Notes under the pieces: generated by a model
Databases searched by the model: none
What the model was told of the DNA's origin: nothing
The model's input: only the letters and a program-made list of their open reading frames with translations
Assembly (NCBI GenBank): GCA_024220525.1
Contig: JAMYWO010000156.1
Span: 19,899 to 77,436 of the forward strand
DNA: 57,538 nt
Source: Cochliopodium minus
Lineage: Eukaryota; Discosea; Himatismenida; Cochliopodiidae
Direction of reading: 5' to 3'
Shown: in pieces, positions 35,461 to 46,435 of the stretch
Position numbering within the stretch: position 1 is the stretch's first letter
Layout: each line of letters opens with the position of its first letter
Position numbers and translations under genes: made by a program

Positions 35461-37226
35461 ATGAAGCAAACAAAGAAAAGAAGCAAAAAATTAAATAGAA
35501 AGACAAGATCTTTGGAAAAGGTAAATCAAAATGGATAATAAAAACAAAATTACTTAATATCATTTTTTATAATTCTATTAATAAAATAGTTGTTGGTTGG
35601 GAATCCTTGGATGATGGATTATATATTAGATGGCGAAGTAAATTTTGAATCAAGATTTGGATCAAGTCTTTTGATATTGTTCCATATGAATAATAAAGCT
35701 GATGAATTAATAGATATGGCCACAAAGCAATTACAAAAATGTAAGTTATAACAAGAAAAAAGCAAAATATAAAATTATTTTTCATTTTTGACAAAAATAT
35801 ATATTTTTCACTTAAAATTAATAATAATCAATCTAAAAAAAAAAAAGATAAAATAGATCTTCTCAGAACAAATGAAGCAGCATCTATGATTTTCATTGAA
35901 TATTGCAGAATCTCAAGCTTTAACTACATTAAGAAAATAGTTGGTCCTATACTTGAGAAATACATCATGTTGGACTTGCCATTCTCCCAAATAGACCACA
36001 TGGAGAATTTAAAAATAAATGAGATTTTAATATCAAGATTCATACAAGATTTGATGGATGCAATGTTCGAATCAAGAAAAGATTTTCCACAGTAAGAATT
36101 TAAAAAAAAAAATATTATTTTATTATTTTTTTAATTTGAAATTTCAACAAAAAAAATTAAAATAATAAAAAATAAATTAATTTTTTTTTAAAGATCCATG
36201 CTTTATCTATTAAAATATATCACATTAAAACTAAACATAGAGGAATCCAACAGAGGGCTCTCAAATGATTACAAATTCCAAGTAGTGAGCATGATTTTGT
36301 TCTTAAGGATCTTGGTACCTTTCATAATAGATCCAATCAAAACAGGGTTGTTGGACAAGGATCTCGAATTGAGAAGCAACACAAGAAAGACCTTGCTTGA
36401 AGTCTCAAAAATAATCCAAATAATAGCCAATGGAGTCGAAATAGAAAAGGATCATCCAATGTTCAACTGGCTCAACAGATTTCAACCATATCAAATCAAA
36501 ATGAAAGTTTTCATTTCGGAGCTAATGGTAAAAAAATAATTTTTTTTTTCTTGTTTTTGTTTTGACTAATTTCTTCTTTTTTGTTACAAATAGAAAAATG
36601 TGGATGGAGTTGATTATTCTTATCCAAAGTTCAAAAAAAGAGTTTTAAAGGAGAATTCCAAGCTCATCTTTCAAGTGATCAACAACAACTTGGACAGCAT
36701 TGTAAAAAACATGTCTAAAGTGACTCAGTTGAACAAATATGGTTTCTCTCCCAGCTCTTTCATCAAACCCTTCATCAAAGTGATCAACAAATGTCGTTTG
36801 CGTAGCAAGATGGAGCCATATTCACTCAACACAAGTCTTTTGCCGTTGAGATCACTTCACAAAAGACCTAGTTTGTCTACCATTGAAAACTTGAAGAGTC
36901 TTGAGCATGGAAATTCACACATTAATGTAAATACTATAAATAGCAAAAACAAAAACAGCATCCTTTCTGAGAAGAAACTTAGCATCAACGGATCTTGTGT
37001 TGTCTTTTCCGAGTTCAAAAAGCATCAGCAATTCGAAAGATACAGCAATGATCTTGTTGAGAAGTCCAGGATGGACACCATCAGAAAGAGATTTTCTGCT
37101 TTCACTAGGAAATCCATTATCAAAAGCAAAAACTCTGGTCTTGATCAATTTAAAGAAAGATCTAGTTTTGTTACTAACAATACCCGTAAAACGGTTGGAT
37201 TAGAATTAGATGATTGTATATTTTGA
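35461..37226 (+). CDS. RasGAP-domain protein
   Basis: Starts MKQTKKRSKKLNRKTRSLEK at 35461. Exons run 35461–35520, 35590–35740, 35848 to about 36091, about 36195–36530 and about 36597–37226. The Ras GTPase-activating domain fills most of the protein. It has a short DGEVNFESRFGSSLL lead, the arginine-finger region LLRTNEAASMIF, the long helix SMLYLLKYITLKLN, and the hallmark LFLRILVPFIIDP (family FLR..PAI..P) whose Arg stabilises the finger. LLEVSKIIQIIANG follows. The C-terminal about 150 residues are basic, Ser-rich and unstructured. It would switch off a Ras-type GTPase. It converges on the first WWE/hydroxylase gene, with 52 bp between stops. Confidence 0.85.
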
Positions 37227-37278
37227 GTTATAAAATAAAGTTTTTTATTTACTTTTAATTAATTATATTTTGATAATT

Positions 37279-40200
37279 CTAAATGCTTAAAAAATCATTG
37301 ACAGTTTCTTCATTAAAGTTAATGTTCCAAGTATGTTCATTCATGAACTCTTCTAGTTCATTGTTCTTTCTAAACTCTGTGATTCTTCTTTCATACCAAA
37401 CGATCGCTCCTTGCAAATTACAGTTTACTGCATCATGTTCAATCAAAGACTCTCCAATCTTCATGTTTCTAACAATGTTGAAAGGAATTTCCTTTTCGTT
37501 GATTAACTTTGAAATTTCAATTTGGATTTGATCAACAAGTTTTTCGTTGACAATTCCTCCAGTGATAACAATGTTGCTCAAAACAAGTTTTTGTTGTTCG
37601 GTTGTGAGTGGTTTCAAAACTTGCAAAAGTTTTTTTGCAGTGAGAGAAGGCAAGTGTGATTCATGAATCGTTTTGAGTTTTTCCTCCCAAAATAGTTGTA
37701 CATGTTCTTGATCGAAATTGAATGTTCCCTTTTGAGATTTGTCCATCAAGAAATGGAAGTTGTGTCTGTATGGAGGATCAAAAGCATGTTGGTTATGATC
37801 AAAAGGGAGTTCTGAAACAACTTTCTCATTGATAACTGCCCAAATGTTCAAGGATCTGCTATTAAAATCAATCACAATTCCACTTACTGTTTGATAACAA
37901 GAAAGACAAGCGACATGGTGAGGAACAGTGATGTAACCAACAAAACCAGCACTAATAGAGACTTGTTTGAGTTCATGTTCCATCACTTTTTTGAAAAATC
38001 CTTGGTTTGGTTCAACAAAAACGACCACTTCACTTTGAGAGTTTTTAGAAATCATATTTTCGAGGTATTTGAGTGAAGAAATCGTTCTGTTTGCCGAGAT
38101 TGGAACAAAAAACCTAAATTCATCTTTATCTGATGTATAAGCAACATCTTCTATCCCACAAGATGTAACCATCTCCCTATTTGTATGACCTCCATGAGCT
38201 AAATTGTTGAAATTAAAAATAAATTAAAAACTTTTAATAAAACTAATAAATAAAAACTTACCGTAGTATGTGTGTATTGAAAAAGAGATAATATTCTCAT
38301 TCTTTTTGAATTCATATTTCCAAGAAATAGGTTTCGAAGTTTCTTGGAGAGGATAATGAGAAGAAATATTTGCATGATCTGCACAATAAAACTTGTACAT
38401 CTTATTTTCAAAAGAGAAATAGATTGGTAATTTCGCTTTTTTTGACTCTTTTAATCTTGTATTTTCTTTTCCAAATTTTTTGTTACAAACAACACAAGAT
38501 GCACAACTTTGGCAAAATATTCCATCTAGTTCAAATAACGAAGTCATTTTAAAGTAATTGTATCCTCCGCAATTTATACAATTATATCCTAAAACAGAAT
38601 CACTTCTTTTTTTAGTTCCCACTTTGAAATAGTTTCTTCCAAGATCTATTGAATCTACTTTTTGAATCGGAGATGTTGTTTGGTTCTTCACAAACTTGAA
38701 AATGTTGTACCAGTCGTTCAAATTTGCGCTCAATCTTAGTTGATCCAAGTTTATTCCGAATGGCAAGTTGAAGATTCTTGCAAAAGGAGATCTCAAGTAA
38801 AGTTTTTGCCAGATTCTTCCATCTCTTGACATTGCATAAAAACTAAAAACGGAACAAAAGTGTAATAGATAAGTTTAAAAAAATTATGAATAAAAAACCA
38901 TTTAAGAAATAAGTAAATAAAAATTAAATTGAATAAAAATTAAATAATCAAAAGATTAAATTAATGCAAAAAAAGTTAAAATTAAGCAAAATCATAAAAT
39001 TAAAATAAAAAAAAAAAGTTACCTTTTACAAACTTGCATTGTTGAACAAACATCATTACATTCAAGTAAAAACAATATCTTGGTCCAGATCACTCTCGGA
39101 ATTCCCAATATCTGAGTTCCAATGTTCTGAGTTCTTGCATTTCTTTGAATGTTGAGAAATTGAAGGTATGTATCAGTTGATTCTCCAATATTTCCTGTTG
39201 ATTCATGGTTTAAACTTTGTTTGTACAATGTCACCATCTTTTTGTATTCAACATTTTCGTTCAAATTTTTTTCTCTGAAAATTTTTGAATCAACCCTTTT
39301 GAACATCACTTTTTCAAAGAAAAAAAAATCAAAAATTGAAGTTGATATACATAAAAATCTTTTCTTACCTTCAGATCTGATGATATACTTTGTTCCTTTC
39401 AAAAGTTTTGCTCCTTCGTGATATGATTCATGTGTGAATATCAATGCTGTTCCAACTTTTGGTGTTATTGTTGCCAAAATATCTTTTTCATCAACAAATT
39501 TGCCTCTTTTTCCTTCCAATTTCGATTGTAAAGGTTCTTTGTAAAAATTTGTTTTCCCTCCTTCATAATCGTCATTCAAGTAGATCACAACAGTAAAAAC
39601 ACTGCTTTCATCTTCTCCAGGAACCCATGGACCATCTTAAAAATCAAAAAAAAAAAATAATTGTGAAAAGAATGAAGAGATGAAATGAAAGAAAATGGGT
39701 AATTAAAATTGTGAATAAAAGTAAATGTTGAGTATTTTTACCAATATGCGGTTGAAAACAACTTCCTTCGCTGTATTTCGCAAATTTAACACATTTATTC
39801 AATCCACTTGCTTTCCATGTTCCTTCTGTTCCGAATCCCATCGGTTTTATGAACAAAAGATCTTCGTCTTTGAGAGTTTGTTGGATCCTGCTCCATATCA
39901 CCCCTGTCAAAACTTCATCAAGAACCAAAATACTTTTTTTTTAAAAAAGAAAGATGATAATAAGAATAAGATAAATTTTTTTAAAAAAAGAAAATGTAAA
40001 GTGAAAGTAAAGCTTGTTTACATTTCGTTTCCTCTGTAATCTTTTTCGTATTGTTGTGTCAAATCTTGATATCCTTCTTCGTTTGTTTTTTTGATATAAT
40101 ATTCACATTCTTCGGGAGTAAGGACATTCTCAACAGTAAAGATGGTATTATCTTCAACGACATAGTCTTTTCTTTTCAGATCAACTTGAGATTTCCCGAG

Positions 40201-41070
40201 ATCATTTGGAGGTTCGATTATCTTGTAGTTTCTTTTTGAAGTCCATAGCATTTCTTTGACATGAGCAATATATCTCCTTTTGTTATCTTTCTTTATTTCC
40301 TTCAATTCCTCTTGATTGATTCCCAACAGGCTTTCTTCTTTATCTTTTTGGATGTAGGTATTATTGGAAGAAATTGGTGCGATTCTTTTTATCTTGAACG
40401 AAAAACTTTCTTTTCCTTTCAATACTTGAAGTTGTTTTGCAAATTCGATTTGAAAGGTATAATCTTTCACCTTTATCTCTACTTTCTTTTCTTTTTTGAT
40501 GAAAGATTCTTCTATTAACTTTGAGATTTCATCATCATGCGCAATCCATTTCTTTTTCTCGTTCAAATAACACCAAACTGCTTTTTTATTGCATCTCAAA
40601 ACCTTATATTGTCTCTTGGATGAATCAATACAATTCATTTTGGAAAGATCTATTAGGAATTTCTCTTCATTCAATGTTATGCTCGATTCTTTTTTCCTAT
40701 AACCATTTTCAAGAAGAATTTGGGATTGATTTGAAAATGGAAATAATAATCCTTTGAGATCATCATAATAGAACCAAAAACAATCTTTTGTATTGGTGAG
40801 CATATCCAATTCATCTTGATCAAATCTGTTTATTTCTCCTCTTTTGATTTTCCTCTTTTTGATTGTTGTTGTATTCATTTGAGTCATTTTATTCAAATCA
40901 GCTTCATAAATCTTTCCAGCAACAAATATCGATACATTTGGGGACAATTTCTTTTGGAGATAATTTTGATAGCATAATTCAAGCTTATTAGAATTGCTAT
41001 GAGAAAATTCTTTCCAATTTATTTCATCTTCCCAAAACCATGGAACAATATCTTCTTCAATTTCGTTCAT
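37279..41070 (-). CDS. WWE×3–2OG/Fe(II) dioxygenase–F-box–LIM-like–actin-related protein, copy A
   Basis: Six exons (41070–40022, 39932–39742, 39635–39369, 39308–39023, 38842–38262, 38198–37279) encode 1,097 residues. WWE domains lie at about 10–77, 96–159 and 164–230; such domains bind (ADP-ribose) chains or ubiquitin-system partners. A prolyl-4-hydroxylase-type domain spans about 325–507. It has the H412-x-D414 iron pair (FQPHIDG), the distal His at 486 (HESYHEG) and Lys496 for 2-oxoglutarate (GTKYIIR). An F-box covers about 570–622 (IPRVIWTKILFLLECND, CKSFYAMSRDGRIWQKLY). A LIM-like zinc module has ligands at 686, 689, 708, 711, 714, 717, 751 and His754. The actin-related domain fills 792–1097 (VFVEPNQGFF, VSGIVIDFNSRS, NIVITGG, GAIVWYERRITEF) and lacks the first phosphate loop. 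It is probably an SCF substrate adaptor with its own hydroxylase. Plant ARP8 is a known F-box–actin-related fusion; I know of no precedent for this whole order. Confidence 0.82.
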
Positions 41071-41146
41071 TTTTTTTATAAAATTAAAAAAAAAAAAAAT
41101 TTTTAATTCAAAATTTTTGATTGATAAAATTTTTAGCTGAAAAGAT

Positions 41147-44100
41147 TTAAAAGGAAAATTCATTTTCAATATTCATTGTATTCCAAAAAATCTTGGGCTT
41201 CGATTCATTAAAGTTGACAGTCCAAGTATGTTCTTTCATGAACTCTTCTAGTTCATTGTTCTTTCTAAACTCTGTGATTCTTCTTTCATACCAAACGATC
41301 GCTCCTTTCACACTACAAAAAACAGGATCATGTTCAATCAAAGACTCTCCAATCTTCATGTTTCTAACAATGTTGAAAGGAATTTCCTTTTCGTTGATCA
41401 ACTTTGAAATCTCAATTTGGATTTGATCAACAAGTTTTTCGTTGACAATTCCTCCAGTGATAACAATGTTGCTCAAAACAAGTTTTTGTTGTTCGGTTGT
41501 GAGTGGTTTCAAAACTTGCAAAAGTTTTTTTGCAGTGAGAGAAGGCAAGTGTGATTCATGAATCGTTTTGAGTTTTTCCTCCCAAAATAGTTGTACATGT
41601 TCTTGATCGAAATTGAATGTTCCCTTTTGAGATTTGTCCATCAAGAAATGGAAGTTGTGTCTGTATGGAGGATCAAAAGCATGTTGGTTATGATCAAAAG
41701 GGAGTTCTGAAACAACTTTCTCATTGATAACTGCCCAAATGTTCAAGGATCTGCTATTAAAATCAATCACAATTCCACTTACTGTTTGATAACAAGAAAG
41801 ACAAGCAACATGATGAGGAACAGTGATGAATCCCATCAAATTACGTTGTTTAGCTACTTCTTGAAGTTCTTTTTTGAGCACCTTCTCATAAAAATTTTGG
41901 TATGGCTCAACAAACACGACTATTTCACCGCCCACTTTTGATTGCAAGAAATTACCAAGAAACTCAACAGAGTTGATGGTTCTGTTGCTTGAAATAGGAA
42001 TGAAGTATTTAAAGTTTCCCTGATGTCTAGCTACTGATACATCATTTAATCCAAAACAATTATTGTCGTAAGTAATGCGATCTCCATGAGCTAAATTGTG
42101 AGTTTACAAAAAAATGATTAATTAAATACAACAAAAGAAAGAAATTTAAAAAGTTACAGTAATAATAATGTTTTGATGTAGAAGCGATGTTTTCAAACTT
42201 TAATAATGTAGATTTCCACAAAATAGGTTTCGATTTTTCTGGGAGAGGATAATGAGAAGAAATATTTGCGTGATCTGCACAATAAAACTTGTATTTCCCA
42301 TTTTCAAAGGAGAAATAGATTGGTAATTTCACTTTTTCGGTCTCTTTTAATCTTGCCGATCCAAAGTTTTTGCTGCAAACAGAACAAATTGAACAATCCC
42401 CACAGAGAGATCCGTCTATCTCAAAATAATTTTTCGTGCTGTAGTGATTGTATTTGTCACAAATAGAGCATTTGTAATTAGAGGTATATGTAATTTGATT
42501 TTTTTTGGCCACTTTGAAGGAAAATCTTCCAAGATCTACTGCATCAACTCTTTGGATTGGAGATGTTGTTTGGTTCTTCACAAACTTGAAAATGTTGTAC
42601 CAGTCGTTCAAATTTGCGCTCAATCTTAGTTGATCCAAGTTTATTCCGAATGGCAAGTTGAAGATTCTTGCAAAAGGAGATCTCAAGTAAAGTTTTTGCC
42701 AGATTCTTCCATCTCTTGACATTGCATAAAAACTAAAAACGGAACAAAAGTGTAATAGATAAGTTTAAAAAAATTATGAATAAAAAACCATTTAAGAAAT
42801 AAGTAAATAAAAATTAAATTGAATAAAAATTAAATAAATAAAAGATTAAATTAATCCAAAAAAGTTAAAATAAAGAAAAATCATAAAATTAAAATAAAAA
42901 TAAAACAAAAGTTACCTTTTACAAACTTGCATTGTTGAACAAACATCGTTACATTTCAACAAAAAGAATATCTTGGTCCAGATCACTCTCGGAATTCCCA
43001 ATATGTGAGTTCCAATGTTCTGAGTTCTTGCGTTTCTTTGAATGTTGAGAGATTGAAGATATGTATCAGTTGATTCTCCAATATTTCCTGTTGATTCATG
43101 GTTTAAACTTTGTTTGTACAATGTCACCATCTTTTTGTATTCAACATTTTCGTTCAAATTTTTTTCTCTGAAAATTTTTGAATCAACCCTTTTGAACATC
43201 ACTTTTTCAAAGAAAAAAAAATCAAAAATTGAAGTTGATATACATAAAAATCTTTTCTTACCTTCAGATCTGATGATATACTTTGTTCCTTTCAAAAGTT
43301 TTGCTCCTTCGTGATATGATTCATGTGTGAATATCAATGCTGTTCCAACTTTTGGTGTTATTGTTGCCAAAATATCTTTTTCATCAACAAATTTGCCTCT
43401 TTTTCCTTCCAATTTCGATTGTAAAGGTTCTTTGTAAAAATTTGTTTTCCCTCCTTCATAATCGTCATTCAAGTAGATCACAACAGTAAAAACACTGCTT
43501 TCATCTTCTCCAGGAACCCATGGACCATCTTAAAAATCAAAAAAAAAAAATAATTGTGAAAAGAATGAAGAGATGAAATGAAAGAAAATGGGTAATTAAA
43601 ATTGTGAATAAAAGTAAATGTTGAGTATTTTTACCAATATGCGGTTGAAAACAACTTCCTTCGCTGTATTTCGCAAATTTAACACATTTATTCAATCCAC
43701 TTGCTTTCCATGTTCCTTCTGTTCCGAATCCCATCGGTTTTATGAACAAAAGATCTTCGTCTTTGAGAGTTTGTTGGATCCTGCTCCATATCACCCCTGT
43801 CAAAACTTCATCAAGAACCAAAATACTTTTTTTTTAAAAAAGAAAGATGATAATAAGAATAAGATAAATTTTTTTAAAAAAAGAAAATGTAAAGTGAAAG
43901 TAAAGCTTGTTTACATTTCGTTTCCTCTGTAATCTTTTTCGTATTGTTGTGTCAAATCTTGATATCCTTCTTCGTTTGTTTTTTTGATATAATATTCACA
44001 TTCTTCGGGAGTAAGGACATTCTCAACAGTAAAGATGGTATTATCTTCAACGACATAGTCTTTTCTTTTCAGATCAACTTGAGATTTCCCGAGATCATTT

Positions 44101-44972
44101 GGAGGTTCGATTATCTTGTAGTTTCTTTTTGAAGTCCATAGCATTTCTTTGACATGAGCAATATATCTCCTTTTGTTATCTTTCTTTATTTCCTTCAATT
44201 CCTCTTGATTGATTCCCAACAGGCTTTCTTCTTTATCTTTTTGGATGTAGGTATTATTGGAAGAAATTGGTGCGATTCTTTTTATCTTGAACGAAAAACT
44301 TTCTTTTCCTTTCAATACTTGAAGTTGTTTTGCAAATTCGATTTGAAAGGTATAATCTTTCACCTTTATCTCTACTTTCTTTTCTTTTTTGATGAAAGAT
44401 TCTTCTATTAACTTTGAGATTTCATCATCATGCGCAATCCATTTCTTTTTCTCGTTCAAATAACACCAAACTGCTTTTTTATTGCATCTCAAAACCTTAT
44501 ATTGTCTCTTGGATGAATCAATACAATTCATTTTGGAAAGATCTATTAGGAATTTCTCTTCATTCAATGTTATGCTCGATTCTTTTTTCCTATAACCATT
44601 TTCAAGAAGAATTTGGGATTGATTTGAAAATGGAAATAATAATCCTTTGAGATCATCATAATAGAACCAAAAACAATCTTTTGTATTGGTGAGCATATCC
44701 AATTCATCTTGATCAAATCTGTTTATTTCTCCTCTTTTGATTTTCCTCTTTTTCATTGTTAATGTATTCATTTGTATCATCTCTTGCATATCAACATCAT
44801 AAATCCTTCCTTCCACAAATAATGAATAATTCATTATCCCTTTGTGTTTTAGATAGTCCTGATAGCATAATTCGAGCTTATTTGAATTGCTCTCAGAAAA
44901 TTCATTAAATAGAATTGATTCAGATTCCTCTATCCAAAACCAGGGAACAAATATATCTTCAATTTCGTTCAT
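41147..44972 (-). CDS. WWE×3–2OG/Fe(II) dioxygenase–F-box–LIM-like–actin-related protein, copy B
   Basis: Six exons (44972–43915, 43825–43635, 43528–43262, 43201–42916, 42732–42158, 42090–41147) encode 1,106 residues with the same order and exon phases as copy A. The dioxygenase residues (PHID, YHEG, GTKYIIR) are identical. The first WWE differs strongly (VPWFWIEESESILFNEF, IYDVDMQEM). In the zinc module, all Cys and the final His are kept but most residues between them change. The first 80 residues of the actin-like domain, and a short patch before the last helix (PVFCSVK for AVNCNLQ), also differ. Copy A starts 76 bp downstream of this stop, leaving little room for a separate promoter. A secreted Cys-rich gene diverges 181 bp upstream. 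Confidence 0.82.
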
Positions 44973-45153
44973 TTTTTTTTTTATTATTTTAATTTTTTTT
45001 ATTTTTCTTTTTTTATATTCGAAATTTTGATCAGAAAAAATATTAACTGAAAAAAATCACATCTTTACAAAACCTCAAAAGATCAAAATATATGGCAAAG
45101 GAAAGAGAATTATTTGATTATCCAAAATTTTGATGGAAAAAAAATAAATAAAA

Positions 45154-46083
45154 ATGTTAAAATCAATAATATTCACAATTTTTTTGATCTATATGGTCAA
45201 TGGAGCATCATATTCGATTCTTACTAAATTCAAGGGAACATCATCTTGCAGTATAATAATTTTTTTAATAATGTCTATGCATTTTTTTTTTTTGATGGCT
45301 GATTTAAATTGAATTACAACAAAAGGTGGGACACCAGATTTGAGTGCCACAACCAATCTAGGAGTAAAAAAATATTTTTCCTTTTTCAAATATATTTTCT
45401 ATTTTGGATAGTTTGTATCAAATTGAGAAATAACAAATATATCAATCATATTTGATAGATGAAATTAAATTTTTTTTGAAATTTATTATTGATTTATTTT
45501 TAAGACAAATAAATGCAGCACCTCTGCTTGCGGGATTAATGGAGCTAATTATGGGCAAACAACATGTTCGGGATCACTCCCTAAATTGCCAGCATCGCTC
45601 AGTGGATATATCTCCTACTCAGATTCTGGATGCAAAAATGTAATAAGTTCATAAATCACTTATTAAACTTTAATTTCAAATCTAATTCAAAGGTAGTTGC
45701 ACAATTTGGATATCCAACAAATTGTATTGATTATTTAGGAACCACAAGGTATAAAATTTTTTATTTAATAATTTCCGGCTGATTCTCTTCGCTTGTATTA
45801 ATTTAAATTATAATTAGTTACACTGCTCAATGTCAGAATGGTCAACATCAACTCAAACATCATTTTCATTCTTTTTAATTTAATCATTTCATCAATAGGA
45901 ACACAAGTAGCTGTAAACTTTTACCAAGGAGTATCTTGTAACGGTGCTGTCAATACTACTGTTTACTTGACTAACAAATGTACTGAAATAGGAGGTTCGT
46001 ATTACAAGGGATTATGCGGATCTTCTTCTTATATCATTTCATCTGTTTTCATTTTGATTCTTTCCTTGATTTCACTCTTTTAA
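45154..46083 (+). CDS. small secreted Cys-rich protein, probably GPI-anchored
   Basis: Six short in-phase exons (45154–45250, 45326–45363, 45505–45639, 45693–45748, 45818–45840, 45899–46083) encode 177 residues. A signal peptide (MLKSIIFTIFLIYMVNGA) is followed by a Cys-rich extracellular part (CSTSACGINGANYGQTTC, GYPTNCIDYLG, YTAQCQNG, SCNGAVNTT, NKCTEIGG). A Gly-Ser-Ser-rich site then runs into a terminal hydrophobic stretch (IISSVFILILSLISLF), the layout of a GPI signal. Similar small Cys-rich surface proteins are common in amoebae. The specific family is not recognised. Confidence 0.72.
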
Positions 46084-46435
46084 AAGATTGATTTAAACTT
46101 TTTTCCGACAAATGATTATTTAATTCGTGAAATTTTGAAAACATATTGAATTTTATTTAAAATCAAAAAAAGATTTCAATTGTTTAAATCTTTTCAATTG
46201 GGTAAATTCAATTTTTGTTTGATTTTTTAATTTTTTTTTGGTGAATGTAGAATTGAAGTAAAAATTGGAATTTAAAATCTAAAGTTTGGTTTCAATTTTA
46301 TTCATTTTAAGAACAAATTTGATTTTTATTTCCACCTCCCAAAATTATTTTTGATATTTTCAACAAAAAAGAAAAAAAAATATAATAAAAAAATTTGAAA
46401 AAGGAGTTTATCTCAATAAAATAGAGAGTAATAAT
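46084..46435. other. intergenic
   Basis: A/T-rich spacer holding the 3' end of the secreted protein gene and the promoter of the formin gene. No gene is seen. Confidence 0.6.

Larger units (their letters stand above)
37279..44972 (-). repeat. tandem gene duplication of about 3.9 kb
   Basis: Copy A and copy B are head-to-tail. Copy-A positions 39023–40859 match copy B at a constant offset of 3,893 bp, including introns, with only a handful of substitutions near the F-box. The divergent blocks named in the two gene entries interrupt the match, so it is a true duplication and not a duplicated contig. Confidence 0.9.

Noticed and set aside
39221-44650. Plus-strand open frames repeated at matching places inside both tandem genes
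   Set aside because: They are mirror images of the conserved minus-strand exons and have no domain or splice logic of their own.
37279-44972. Tandem copies as an assembly duplicate of one gene
   Set aside because: Several blocks differ strongly in protein sequence while keeping zinc ligands and frame, and exon 5 and 6 lengths differ.
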